Source: Mucilaginibacter cryoferens (GTDB taxonomy: Bacteria > Bacteroidota > Bacteroidia > Sphingobacteriales > Sphingobacteriaceae). Taken from it: 46,846 bases of DNA. The notes under the pieces are model-generated. The model was not told the DNA's origin. It was given only the letters and a program-made list of their open reading frames with translations, and did no database searches. The stretch is taken from positions 1 to 46,846 of the forward strand of contig NZ_JACHCR010000035.1 of the NCBI RefSeq assembly GCF_014205845.1, written 5' to 3'. This document shows positions 1 to 8,313 of this stretch, piece after piece. The translations under genes and the position numbers were made by a program. The first letter of the stretch is position 1. Each line of letters starts with the position of its first letter.

Positions 1-67
1 GAAAACGCTTTTACACCATTTGCTGAACTCGTCCGCCAGCTAAATCACTGCTCTCTTTATCTATGAA

Positions 68-223
68 TTACTGGTCAACTTCCCCGGAATATCCACTACT
101 GTCAGCTTTCTGCTCATTACTTTTTTCGGCAACTTTTTCACTGTCTTTGCCACCGGAGCTATTACAAGCACCCATCAACATTAAACATGTCGGTACAACT
201 AACAAATACTTTTTTATTTTCAT
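68..223 (-). CDS. small lipoprotein (51 aa), possibly truncated
   Basis: The 51-residue product starts MKIKKYLLVV, followed by a hydrophobic stretch and a lipobox ending in Cys20 (LMGAC). The mature part is short, charged and Ser/Lys/Glu rich, so a lipid-anchored envelope protein is likely. After the TAA the same frame stays open for 18 codons, encoding IDKESSDLAGG and so on, before a second stop. This resembles the start of a DUF4142-type domain, so the gene may be a longer lipoprotein broken by a nonsense change. The lipoprotein signal is seen directly; the DUF4142 link is a guess. Confidence 0.55.
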   Translation of the reverse strand: MKIKKYLLVVPTCLMLMGACNSSGGKDSEKVAEKSNEQKADSSGYSGEVDQ

Positions 224-329
224 TTTTTTAAATCGCTATAAACCAATTAAAAAAGAAGAACAGGGATTGTTCTATCAGCGGCCGGTGTGTGGGAATTGTT
301 TGCCATTTCTTTATAAGGTCATCTATATT

Positions 330-533
330 TTATTTCCGGCTATTTTTGCTTATTAATTGTACTGAAGCACGAGAACACAAGTCAGTATTGCATTTCATAA
401 CCACTGTTTTATCCCCCGTATAGAACAACTTTCCTGAATGCAACACCTCCAAAATGAGTTGTATTAATTGCTGACCCCGTAATTCAGGCATTGCCTCATG
501 GAATGGGAGGCCGATAATATCATTTGTCCTTCC
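330..533 (-). pseudogene. PAS-domain fragment of a sensor protein
   Basis: A minus-strand frame open from a TGA (534-536) to a TAA (330-332) encodes IIGLPFHEAMPEL, then GQQLIQLILEVLHSGKLF. This matches the pattern of PAS domains in Bacteroidota sensor kinases (GkPlFEAlPEl..qgfeelLdeVlrTGkpf). It has no plausible start codon and no kinase part downstream, so it is best read as a relic. The rest of the gap (224-329 and 534-743) shows no gene that I can support. Confidence 0.45.
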
Positions 534-743
534 TCAGGCTTTATGATCTGCCTGATTTGCGGCGAACAAGTAGCATAATTACTATATTTTTCGCATCCTT
601 GACAGAAAGTACTGGCGGAAACATCAGGCATCCAGAAATCAGAACAGACACGATCAAGACAAATTAGGCTTATCTATGGAAATGATGTTGATCCTATGGA
701 TTTAGCAATTGACACGCAGCGCATCGGATTCAGATCATATCAG

Positions 744-1994
744 CTAAAACATGATTTTAAATTCGTGCCATCCTGCTTTATAGACGTAATGAATCGTGAA
801 ACCATAATGCTGGCAAATATTTTTGACAAGTGTTAAGCCGAGACCAGTACCTTGTGATTCTTTGCCTTTGTGAAAACGCTCAAATATAACGACCGGGTCT
901 AACGGATACGGCAATCCGTTATTTCTCACTGATAAGTGGGTGTCAGTAAGTTCAATATCTACAACCCCGCCAATATTGTTATGACGCATAGCGTTGCTAA
1001 ATAAGTTATTTAATAGAATATCCATGAGGTACTTGCTGGCTCTTACCCGCTTGTGCTGCAGGTTATGTTCAAACGATAGCGCTTTGGTTTGCATTAACTC
1101 CTGAAATTGCTGCATTTTTTCAGCGAGGATAATTTCAAGGTCAAGGGTCTCGTCTTCTGTAAGAAATTTATTTTCCAGTCTGGCAAGTAACAATAAAGAC
1201 TGGTTGAGCCGGGTTGATCTGTTGATCGAACTATAAATGTCCGTTATCTGCGCCAGTTGTTCCGCCCTCAGGGTTTCATCCTGGATCAATGTATCCAGTT
1301 TGGTGGTCACTACTGCAAGCGGCGTCATCATTTCATGCGACGCGTTCTCCGCAAATTGTTTAAGGTTCAGGTAATCGTGGGTTACCCTCAATGACATTTC
1401 CCTGATCGCTTCATTAAGCTCTGTAAATTCATCCACCTCGCTCGGCTTTCCTGTAAACTGGTCCACATCTGCAATGTTAAATTGCTTGATCTCCCTGAGT
1501 GTTAGCTGGAAGGGTTGCCAAAGCCCATTCAGCAAATATTTATTGGTAAAAAACAATACCGATAACAGTCCTGCCAGTAGAATAAGCGTAATGATCGTAA
1601 TCACCTCTATGAGGTATTTTTGACCTGCCCGCGAAATGGTAATAATCACTTTATAATTATGGTCCTTACCCTTCACCAAATCTTCCACTGCACGTCCGAC
1701 TTCTTTCCTGTGTTCGTTATGGTTGAAATATGCCGTGTCAAAAAAACGTTTTTTTAATTCTTGAGAACCGGTTCTAATGAATGTCGCGTGATCTTTGTCC
1801 CTGTCATACTGCTGGGGATTTTGGTTGCTGTTTCTCGCAAATTCCTCTGCTTCCCTTAACTGCTGGTCCAGGCCCTGATCCAACTGCTGCTGCGCAATAT
1901 AATTGATCGTAAAATAATAAATGAACGCACCTACCACTAAAACAGCCAAAGTGCTCACGACGCTAGTTCTCGTATAATGCTCAGATAGTTTCAT
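744..1994 (-). CDS. sensor histidine kinase
   Basis: Membrane sensor kinase of an OmpR-type two-component system. TM1 lies at about residues 11-31, a short extracytoplasmic region at about 32-128 and TM2 at about 130-150. The H box is FAENASHEMMTP with phospho-accepting His220, the N box NNLFSNAMRHN lies at about 329-339, the F box is FERFHKG and the G2 box GTGLGL. The G1 box is degenerate: VRNNG replaces the usual DxGxG, which is common in this HK subgroup. Its ATG overlaps the stop of the response regulator (ATGA), so the two are co-translated. The stimulus cannot be read from the sequence. Confidence 0.93.
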   Translation of the reverse strand: MKLSEHYTRTSVVSTLAVLVVGAFIYYFTINYIAQQQLDQGLDQQLREAEEFARNSNQNPQQYDRDKDHATFIRTGSQELKKRFFDTAYFNHNEHRKEVGRAVEDLVKGKDHNYKVIITISRAGQKYLIEVITIITLILLAGLLSVLFFTNKYLLNGLWQPFQLTLREIKQFNIADVDQFTGKPSEVDEFTELNEAIREMSLRVTHDYLNLKQFAENASHEMMTPLAVVTTKLDTLIQDETLRAEQLAQITDIYSSINRSTRLNQSLLLLARLENKFLTEDETLDLEIILAEKMQQFQELMQTKALSFEHNLQHKRVRASKYLMDILLNNLFSNAMRHNNIGGVVDIELTDTHLSVRNNGLPYPLDPVVIFERFHKGKESQGTGLGLTLVKNICQHYGFTIHYVYKAGWHEFKIMF

Positions 1995-2668
1995 GATGCC
2001 ATAAATTTATAGCCTACACCATATACAGAGGTTAAATAGTCCTTCCCTCCTGCATCAATTATTTTCCTTCGCAGGTTTTTAATATGCGTGTAAATAAAGT
2101 CGAAATTATCATGCATGTCCATCTCATCACCCCAAAGGTGCTCAGCTATTGCATTTTTAGAAATTACTTTGCCTTTGTTTGCAATAAAATAAAGCAGCAT
2201 TTCATATTCTTTTCGGGTAAGTACGATTGGCGTTTCATTAACGTCAACAGTTCTACCCTGCATATCGATGGAAATTTCGTTAAATATCAATTTACTATTC
2301 GTATTTAGCGCTTTTCTACGATAAACCGCCATTAAACGTGCTTTAAGTTCTGCCAGGTGAAAGGGTTTAGTGAGGTAATCATCAGCGCCAATGTTAAGGC
2401 CTCTTAGTTTATCATCTAACGAATTTCGGGCTGAAATAATCAGCACAGCTTCATTCTTCTGGCGGGACTTTAAAAAATCAAGCACCTCAAATCCTTCTCC
2501 ATCGGGTAGCCCGATGTCAAGCAGTACACAATCGTAATTGTAATCTGACAATTTTTGTAATGCCGGAGCCAGAGCACCGCAGCTTTCGCAGACATTTCCG
2601 TCCACATTTAGGTAACTGGTGATATTTTCACGCAGGCCCTGCTCATCTTCTATTACCAGTATTTTCAA
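1991..2668 (-). CDS. OmpR/PhoB-family response regulator
   Basis: Receiver domain (residues 1-115) with acidic pocket E7/D8, phospho-acceptor Asp51 (LLDIGLPDG), Ser79 and Lys101 (TKPF). It is followed by a winged-helix DNA-binding domain (about 125-222) with the usual YGVGYKF C-terminal hairpin. The only start that fits the family N-terminus (KILVIEDE) is a TTG at 2668, because an in-frame TGA lies just upstream. It is the first gene of the operon with the kinase and is divergent from the cytochrome at 2870. The target genes are unknown. Confidence 0.93.
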   Translation of the reverse strand: MKILVIEDEQGLRENITSYLNVDGNVCESCGALAPALQKLSDYNYDCVLLDIGLPDGEGFEVLDFLKSRQKNEAVLIISARNSLDDKLRGLNIGADDYLTKPFHLAELKARLMAVYRRKALNTNSKLIFNEISIDMQGRTVDVNETPIVLTRKEYEMLLYFIANKGKVISKNAIAEHLWGDEMDMHDNFDFIYTHIKNLRRKIIDAGGKDYLTSVYGVGYKFMAS

Positions 2669-2869
2669 GAGTGCTTTTATTCAAATATAAAGCTTTAATT
2701 TGGAGAGAAACTGAAGTATAAAGCGGCAGCACCAATTTATTCCATAACTACCATTTTGCTTCAAATTTCATTGGTAATTTAGGCCAAAAATGAGGATTGA
2801 CCTGCCATAAACGGTATTTCCAACCTAATATGCAGAAATTTAAGTAACTCATTTTATTATCAAAATTGC

Positions 2870-3544
2870 ATGGCTACAATAACACCGACGCGAAAAGATG
2901 TCTGTCATCCAGGACGCGTTAAAAGATTTTCAGGGTCTTTACGTCTATGGCACTGGATAAATACCATCGTCATTAGTGGTTCTTTGATTACAGTACTTAT
3001 TAATTCCACGATCACAGGCAAAAGGCAGGTATCAACACTGGTAAAAGATGAACTAAAGAACGCTGGTACGATAGTTTCTGATATCCAGGCGAGATCGGTT
3101 GCACATGCACTTAGTGATCGCGTATGGGCCGTCCATATTTATTTTGGATACGTCCTGGCAGCACTATTTATATTTCGGCTTTTGCTAGAGTTTTTCCAGT
3201 TGACGGATCAAAAGTTTAGTCGCAAATTAAAAAGTGCATACCAGCAGTTTAAAAACACCAAACAAGAACGCGAAATTGCACGTCACGAACTTACGGTAAA
3301 AAGTATTTATATCGCATTTTACCTCTTGCTTGGTATTATGGTGATAACCGGTTTATTCCTCGCTTTTGAGGATTTGCTTGCCCCCTTTAAATCAATAAGA
3401 CACAGTGTTAAAGAGGTGCACGGTTTTTGCATGTACCTGATTATTGCCTTTATTGTGGTCCATCTTGCCGGTGTGCTTTTGGCAGAGCGTAAAAATGATA
3501 ATGGAATTGTATCAGACATGATCAATGGCGGCGGCGATTCTTAA
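2870..3544 (+). CDS. cytochrome b561-type / Ni,Fe-hydrogenase cytochrome b-like membrane protein
   Basis: A 224-aa four-helix integral membrane protein. Candidate haem ligands are His28 (RLWHWIN), His89 (VHIYFGY), His184 (VHGF) and His198 (VVHLAG), spaced as in di-haem b561/HyaC/formate dehydrogenase gamma-like cytochromes. Such proteins pass electrons between the quinone pool and a periplasmic partner. It is transcribed alone, divergently from the two-component system and convergently with the hydroxylase-family gene. No partner dehydrogenase lies next to it; the Rieske/thioredoxin operon is the closest redox system. Confidence 0.8.
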   Translation: MATITPTRKDVCHPGRVKRFSGSLRLWHWINTIVISGSLITVLINSTITGKRQVSTLVKDELKNAGTIVSDIQARSVAHALSDRVWAVHIYFGYVLAALFIFRLLLEFFQLTDQKFSRKLKSAYQQFKNTKQEREIARHELTVKSIYIAFYLLLGIMVITGLFLAFEDLLAPFKSIRHSVKEVHGFCMYLIIAFIVVHLAGVLLAERKNDNGIVSDMINGGGDS

Positions 3545-3639
3545 TCACAGACCATTGAACAACGATAATTTTTTGCCTACTGACTAAGCGTTCCTTTTTT
3601 GTCATTCTATATAATGATGACAGGTAACATCGGTGCTGA

Positions 3640-4455
3640 CTATTTTAACTTTTTCAGAAACGGAAGTTTGATGATTCGCCAAAAGTTAGTGTTGGCGTTT
3701 TTGTCCATGTGCGTATCGATGCCAAAGGTAACCTCGGTTGCAGGCAGGTCATTATAGTAGGTATTGAATAATCTGTCCCATATACTCAATACATAACCAT
3801 AATTTCGGTCTGTAAAAGGTAGTTGATAATGGTGGTGAACATGGTGAAGATTCGGCGTAATGAATATCCAACTGATGATATTGTTCGCTTTGTGGGGTAA
3901 TTTAAATTGGGTATGTGAGGTAATATTGGCAATGGTTTGTATCGTTTGGCGCAGTAGCAAAACCCCGAAGGAAGCGCCAAGTAAAAATACCCAGATAATT
4001 AAAAAGCACATTCGCAAAAATGTCTCTACCGGGTGCTCACGTACTGTTGTGGACACATCCAATTCAAGATCGCTGTGATGAACAAGATGAAAACTCCAGA
4101 GTGGTTTTATTTTATGCATAATCACATGGTACAAGTATTCACAAAAATCAAGTAATGCAAACCCGATCAAATATCTGACTACAAAACTTCCCGGGTGCGG
4201 AAATAAGAAAAGCAATCCCCAGTGATGCTTAACGGCCCAAAACGATACCATCAGCACAAAAATCGTCATCAATAGCTGTACGGGTAAGGCTGTCATAATG
4301 AACCACAAATTGGTAAACGTATGCTTCCATTTGTCCCGCCAAGAGGTTGCCAGGGTTGTTACTTCAATTAACCACAAAGTTAAAATTATTACAGCATACA
4401 AGGCTACCTGTGTGGATGAAGGATTATTCAAAAAGAAATTATTGATATGGTCCAT
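3640..4455 (-). CDS. sterol desaturase / fatty acid hydroxylase superfamily protein
   Basis: A 271-aa membrane protein with the histidine clusters of the fatty acid hydroxylase superfamily: YHVIMH near residue 112, FHLVHH at about 122-127, and HHVHHHYQLP at about 212-221. Together these form a di-iron site. Hydrophobic helices lie at about 15-35, 50-75 and 90-110. Members hydroxylate or desaturate lipid acyl chains. It is the last gene on this strand before the convergent cytochrome and is separated from the upstream barrel gene by an inverted repeat. The substrate cannot be assigned. Confidence 0.85.
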   Translation of the reverse strand: MDHINNFFLNNPSSTQVALYAVIILTLWLIEVTTLATSWRDKWKHTFTNLWFIMTALPVQLLMTIFVLMVSFWAVKHHWGLLFLFPHPGSFVVRYLIGFALLDFCEYLYHVIMHKIKPLWSFHLVHHSDLELDVSTTVREHPVETFLRMCFLIIWVFLLGASFGVLLLRQTIQTIANITSHTQFKLPHKANNIISWIFITPNLHHVHHHYQLPFTDRNYGYVLSIWDRLFNTYYNDLPATEVTFGIDTHMDKNANTNFWRIIKLPFLKKLK

Positions 4456-4467
4456 GATTTAGCTATG

Positions 4468-4500
4468 TAACTACAATGCTACTATTTAAAATTGTAGTTA
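4468..4500. promoter_or_regulatory. inverted repeat, candidate operator before the hydroxylase-family gene
   Basis: Perfect 10-bp arms, TAACTACAAT (4468-4477) and ATTGTAGTTA (4491-4500), are separated by 13 bp and lie 13 bp upstream of the ATG at 4455. There is no T-run and the arms are AT-rich, so a protein-binding site is more likely than a terminator. The half-site loosely resembles BlaI/MecI-type ACTACA operators, but no such regulator is in the window. Confidence 0.4.
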
Positions 4501-4531
4501 ATATGAAAATGGGGGTTATCGAGGCTGATAA

Positions 4532-5155
4532 TTAAAATAAAGTTGTTGTAAAGCCGATATTGTAACTGAGGTAATTGGGGTTAAGTATAATGCCCCTGTG
4601 GATTTGGTACAAATGGTAAAAACCGGGTTCAGCAACCAGTGCAAAATGCGGAACAATATAATATTCTAAACCTGTTGAAATCTTAAAAGCAAGATGACGA
4701 GTACTTACATTTCCTATAGATACCCCGTTAGCATTACTTGACGCGGTGCTATAGCCGGAGGTATTTAACCCCGGTTGAAATAAACCATAAATACCCAATT
4801 TGCCTTTGGTATGCCGGTAGCCCAAGCCAAGCATGAAGAAATTAGCGGTAAGCTTTCCCTGTGTGACATTAGTTGGTATTTGACTGGCAAGGCTGTTATA
4901 TTTATTTGACAAAGCATCGTAATTGAACCTAAAAAATATGGCATTAGTATATTTAGGGCGGTATTCTATAGCAGTGACAAGTGAAAACCCGGACCTCATA
5001 CTGGTCTGTTCGTCACCCGAAGGAATGTTTACACCTATAGCACCCGGAAAATAGATTCTGGATGCAAAAGTTTCCGTCTGACAAGCTGCTGGCAGGGCAA
5101 ATCTTAAAACCAAAGCAATCACGAAAATAACTTTTTTCAATCTATTGGGGTTCAT
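4532..5155 (-). CDS. outer-membrane beta-barrel protein
   Basis: The 207-aa product has a signal peptide (MNPNRLKKVIFVIALVLRFA, cleavage near AACQ). The rest alternates in short amphipathic strands with Gly/Tyr-rich turns and ends in an aromatic C-terminus (TTTLF), as expected of a small 8-stranded outer-membrane barrel. It follows the DUF2147 gene by 18 bp and so is probably the last gene of the redox operon. Its specific function is unknown. Confidence 0.65.
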   Translation of the reverse strand: MNPNRLKKVIFVIALVLRFALPAACQTETFASRIYFPGAIGVNIPSGDEQTSMRSGFSLVTAIEYRPKYTNAIFFRFNYDALSNKYNSLASQIPTNVTQGKLTANFFMLGLGYRHTKGKLGIYGLFQPGLNTSGYSTASSNANGVSIGNVSTRHLAFKISTGLEYYIVPHFALVAEPGFYHLYQIHRGIILNPNYLSYNIGFTTTLF

Positions 5156-5173
5156 GGTTTTCTTAAAAGGTAA

Positions 5174-5659
5174 CTATTTAGTAATTAAACCAAGTCGGTG
5201 GAAGATTGCGGTCTTTCCCATGAATTTGAAATGCCAGTAGCCTCTGATATATAAAGAGCCGTCTTCATTCAAACTGGCACACGAACACCATGCTTTCCCG
5301 TTCCGGGAATCGTATATGATCCCGTTATCCCAGTTAAAGGTAGCTTTATCATAGGTTAACATGGTTAAAACATCCATGCCCAACAATTTTCTGCTTCGCA
5401 AGGCTGGGTCAGGATTGAGGGAATCCATCCGCGAATTAATGGGATGATTAAATTCATCCCCGTCACTGAACCAAATTATTTTCCCCCTATATTCACTAAT
5501 ACCGTACTTGTAAATTTCAACTATCAGATTTTTCTTTTCAGAGGTCCATTTCCCGATGATCCGATCACCATCCGGCTTTTGTGCTGATATGACCATAACT
5601 GGAGAAATCAACATAACTAACCATACTAAAACCTTTCCGGGTTCTTTTGGCATGTTCAT
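5174..5659 (-). CDS. DUF2147 family exported protein
   Basis: It has a signal peptide (MNMPKEPGKVLVWLVMLISP, cleavage after ISA), then the DUF2147 pattern: GKWTSEKKNLIVEIYK, YRGKIIW, LLGMDVLTML, GIIYDSRNGKAWCS and RGYWHFKFMGKTAIFHR. Family members are lipocalin-like periplasmic or secreted proteins of unknown role. I chose the ATG at 5659 (or 5653) because longer starts lie inside the end of the DUF3570 gene and would precede the signal peptide. It lies 10 bp downstream of the DUF3570 stop, so the two are co-transcribed. Confidence 0.8.
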   Translation of the reverse strand: MNMPKEPGKVLVWLVMLISPVMVISAQKPDGDRIIGKWTSEKKNLIVEIYKYGISEYRGKIIWFSDGDEFNHPINSRMDSLNPDPALRSRKLLGMDVLTMLTYDKATFNWDNGIIYDSRNGKAWCSCASLNEDGSLYIRGYWHFKFMGKTAIFHRLGLITK

Positions 5660-5669
5660 TTTGTCTGGA

Positions 5670-6980
5670 TTATTTAAAACCGAGGCCGATTGATACCACA
5701 TCAGAAACTAAACCAACGTTTTGCTTATAGTGGCCGTACCGTAATTCCAGGTCATGTAAACTTTCCCAGCCCAACACACCTTTAGGTGGGGCGATCCTGA
5801 AACCAACCCCAAAAAACTGGCTGTTGAATTTTGCATATTCATAATTGCTGGTAAAATAGGTTTGCAATGCGCCATTTTGCTCGAAAGGTGCAAAATATTT
5901 GGCAGCAGTTTGCGTATAATATCGGTAGAACGGTGAAATGGAAAAAAAAGGCGACACTTTATAAGTTATCTCCAGGTTAGCCGTATTTGCTTTACTTCCC
6001 CAGCTATCAGTATAATACCGGTAATAAGACCGCAGAATAATATTATCTCCGAGGAAGTAGTTTGCCCTAAACCCCAATGGCAACTTAAACCTTGAAGACG
6101 GCAACCTTTCGATTGTATCCTTTCCGTTCGAAAAATAAACGCGGTGAAAAGGCAAACTTAAAAAGCCGTGCTGAGTTACCAGGTCGGCCAGAAACATTAC
6201 CTGTAGCCTTGAATTGATGATCTGCGAATAAGAAAAAGATGCGGTATACGTATTTCTGGGACTGGTAGGAATATTAACCTTGCCACTGCCTCCCGAACTT
6301 AGTACTGAATTACCGCTGGCGGTTGTTACATAGGTTGGGCCGGTAGAAACCGTGGACTTTGGAATAAATTCTGAAGGGTAAATTAAGGTAACATGATCAA
6401 AGTATCCTTGAAGTTTTACACCAAACTCCCCCATTTTATTAGGGGTCTTCGCGGAGAAATGAAGATCGGCCCCTAAGGATTTATAGTTGTATTCGCCGGA
6501 ATAATAAGTTCCAATACCAAAACTGGTACCCTTTTTTGCGTCTTCTATCGTCCAGTCTAGTGAGGGGTAAATCCGGCTGCCGCCTGTCTTAGAAGCGCCG
6601 GTGGCAGAAACATATGCCGCTGAAGCTGACGTATGGTGATCGCTGCCAAGACCAATTGATAGGGTATTCTTGTTGAGCGAATTATTTAACCAAGCCAGCT
6701 TCAGGTCTAACCCGTTCGAAAAGTCATTTACTTTTTCTGTGCCGATCCCCCCGGTAACCGCCGAGTGATTGCCGTTTTGGTTGTAATAGCTGGAAACCAG
6801 GTTTATTTCGTCTACGCGTAGCCTGCGGGGGCGGTAGGTAATGGTATCCTGATCCTGTGTAGTGGCTAAACTAAACCCTGGTTTAAGATTGTGTGCTATG
6901 GTATCTCTTGATCCCTGCGCATATGTGTGCATCCTGCATATCAGGGAAAACCCCAATACCGATAGGTATATTTTTTTCAT
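5670..6980 (-). CDS. DUF3570 family outer-membrane barrel, copy 1
   Basis: A 436-aa exported protein with signal peptide MKKIYLSVLGFSLICRMHTY. The N-terminal family block reads RRLRVDEINLVSSYYNQNGN and then HSAVTGGIGTEKVNDF. The remainder consists of repeated beta strands (YRYYTDSWG, SPFYRYYTQ) and the C-terminal LELRYGHY and VSIGLGFK, consistent with an outer-membrane barrel. It sits 27 bp downstream of the DUF4266 gene, the same pairing as in the second copy at 11480-12933. Family function is unknown; context links it to ApbE and thiol redox. The two copies share the N-terminal block and the strand order but differ in the loops. Confidence 0.85.
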   Translation of the reverse strand: MKKIYLSVLGFSLICRMHTYAQGSRDTIAHNLKPGFSLATTQDQDTITYRPRRLRVDEINLVSSYYNQNGNHSAVTGGIGTEKVNDFSNGLDLKLAWLNNSLNKNTLSIGLGSDHHTSASAAYVSATGASKTGGSRIYPSLDWTIEDAKKGTSFGIGTYYSGEYNYKSLGADLHFSAKTPNKMGEFGVKLQGYFDHVTLIYPSEFIPKSTVSTGPTYVTTASGNSVLSSGGSGKVNIPTSPRNTYTASFSYSQIINSRLQVMFLADLVTQHGFLSLPFHRVYFSNGKDTIERLPSSRFKLPLGFRANYFLGDNIILRSYYRYYTDSWGSKANTANLEITYKVSPFFSISPFYRYYTQTAAKYFAPFEQNGALQTYFTSNYEYAKFNSQFFGVGFRIAPPKGVLGWESLHDLELRYGHYKQNVGLVSDVVSIGLGFK

Positions 6981-7007
6981 GTTTTAAATAACCAATAGAA
7001 AGAAAGA

Positions 7008-7229
7008 TTAATTACAACCACAGCCACCACCGGTTTTACCGGCATTTGCGCCGGAAGCACTTTCACGATAGGATTGGAAATTCAATTCGTTTTTCTCCAC
7101 CTTACGGTTGCTCAGCGCCATTTCAGAATCGTTGATCCGGTTTTTTTGATATTCCTTTAATTGCACACAAGAGGTAAAACACGCTGCGATTATCAGGCAG
7201 CCCGTTATCTTAATCAATCGTTTATTCAT
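7008..7229 (-). CDS. DUF4266 small lipoprotein with GGGCGCN tail, copy 1
   Basis: A 73-aa lipoprotein. The signal is MNKRLIKITGCLIIAAC with the lipidated Cys at 21 (FTSC). The short mature chain has the conserved elements LKEYQKNRINDSEMALSNRK and YRESASGANAGKTGGGCGCN. The extreme C-terminus ends Cys-Gly-Cys-Asn after a run of glycines, which suits a metal or thiol-disulfide site or a modified peptide end. It lies 12 bp after apbE and 27 bp before DUF3570. The family is uncharacterised, and the second copy (12703-12933) keeps the same tail exactly. Confidence 0.88.
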   Translation of the reverse strand: MNKRLIKITGCLIIAACFTSCVQLKEYQKNRINDSEMALSNRKVEKNELNFQSYRESASGANAGKTGGGCGCN

Positions 7230-7241
7230 TTTTAGGGTTAA

Positions 7242-8180
7242 TTAGGTAATATTTATATTCCTTGAGGTGTACAGGCGGTCGTTATCATCGATAAGTATGG
7301 CTTCAATATCCCTCATCTGGTTAATCATATCCAGACCGGCGTGAACGCCCATAATGGTAACCGGTGTAGCCATAGCATCGGCTATCTCGGCATTGGTAGT
7401 AATGATGGTTACGCTCTTGATGCCCCTAACGGGCAGCCCCGTGCGTGGGTTGATCGTATGCGAATATTTTTTGCCATCTATCATAATAAATTTCTCATAG
7501 TTACCCGAGGTGGCTACAGCCATTTCAGATACGTTGAGGTAAGAAAATATTTGATGGGAGGCATCAGGATTGGCTATACCAATGGTCCATTTTTTCCCGT
7601 TCGGCTGCAAGCCCCAAGCGGTTAAATCGCCCGAAGCATTCACCACTCCACTGGTAACTCCTTCTTGTTTCATGATCAGCTTGGCACGTTCGGCTGCATA
7701 ACCTTTACCAATACCTCCAAAGCCAATACGCATGCCCTGTTCTGCTAAAAAAACACTGCAATCAGCCTCATTTACCAGGATATTACGGTAGTTGATAAGC
7801 CGCACCATTTTTTTGGCCGTTTCTACATCCGGCAATGCTGTCATCTGCTGATCGAAGTTCCACAAACGTTTATCAATAGAGCCGTAACTGATATCAAATG
7901 CACCCTGGGTAACTTTTGATATCGTCAGCGAGCGTTTTATAAGTTCCAAGGTTTCCCTGCTTACTACAACCGGTTTAATACCCGCATTAAGGTTTACCTG
8001 ATTGGTTTCACTATCATCGCTAAAAGTGGTTAACAGCCGCTCAATCCTTTTTATTTCTTCTATGCCAATATCAATCCGTTCGTTTGCCCAGGCTTCGTTT
8101 TCGGCCACTACACTTAACTCAAAGCGATTGCCCATCAGCTTACAGCTTCTTTTAAAAATTTGTTGATCGGCTATCGTCAT
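7242..8180 (-). CDS. apbE: FAD:protein FMN transferase (ApbE), no signal peptide
   Basis: ApbE moves FMN from FAD to a Ser/Thr of a target protein. Diagnostic motifs are MGNRFEL near the N-terminus, IGFGGIGKGYAAERA, SGVVNASGDLTAWG, HTINPRTGLPVRG and the late ADAMATPVTIMG. The ATG at 8180 gives a 312-aa protein starting TIADQQIF; a TTG four codons upstream is possible. An in-frame TGA just upstream of that excludes a longer N-terminus. Unlike most ApbE proteins it therefore has no signal peptide and should act in the cytoplasm or reach the envelope in another way. It stands between thioredoxin reductase and the DUF4266/DUF3570 pair. Confidence 0.93.
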   Translation of the reverse strand: MTIADQQIFKRSCKLMGNRFELSVVAENEAWANERIDIGIEEIKRIERLLTTFSDDSETNQVNLNAGIKPVVVSRETLELIKRSLTISKVTQGAFDISYGSIDKRLWNFDQQMTALPDVETAKKMVRLINYRNILVNEADCSVFLAEQGMRIGFGGIGKGYAAERAKLIMKQEGVTSGVVNASGDLTAWGLQPNGKKWTIGIANPDASHQIFSYLNVSEMAVATSGNYEKFIMIDGKKYSHTINPRTGLPVRGIKSVTIITTNAEIADAMATPVTIMGVHAGLDMINQMRDIEAILIDDNDRLYTSRNINIT

Positions 8181-8313
8181 AGTCAAGCGCAAAAATGGAT
8201 ATGTATAGTTCCTTCAGTTAATACAAGGTTAGCCGGTAATTCTGTAGCTATGATGAAATTCAGCGCATGTTTATCTACATTAACACTATTTAACACATTA
8301 ATAATCAATACAC

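Noticed and set aside
63..356. 97-aa plus-strand frame at the window start
   Set aside because: It is antisense to the small lipoprotein gene and runs over a low-complexity AT-rich stretch; the composition is not protein-like.
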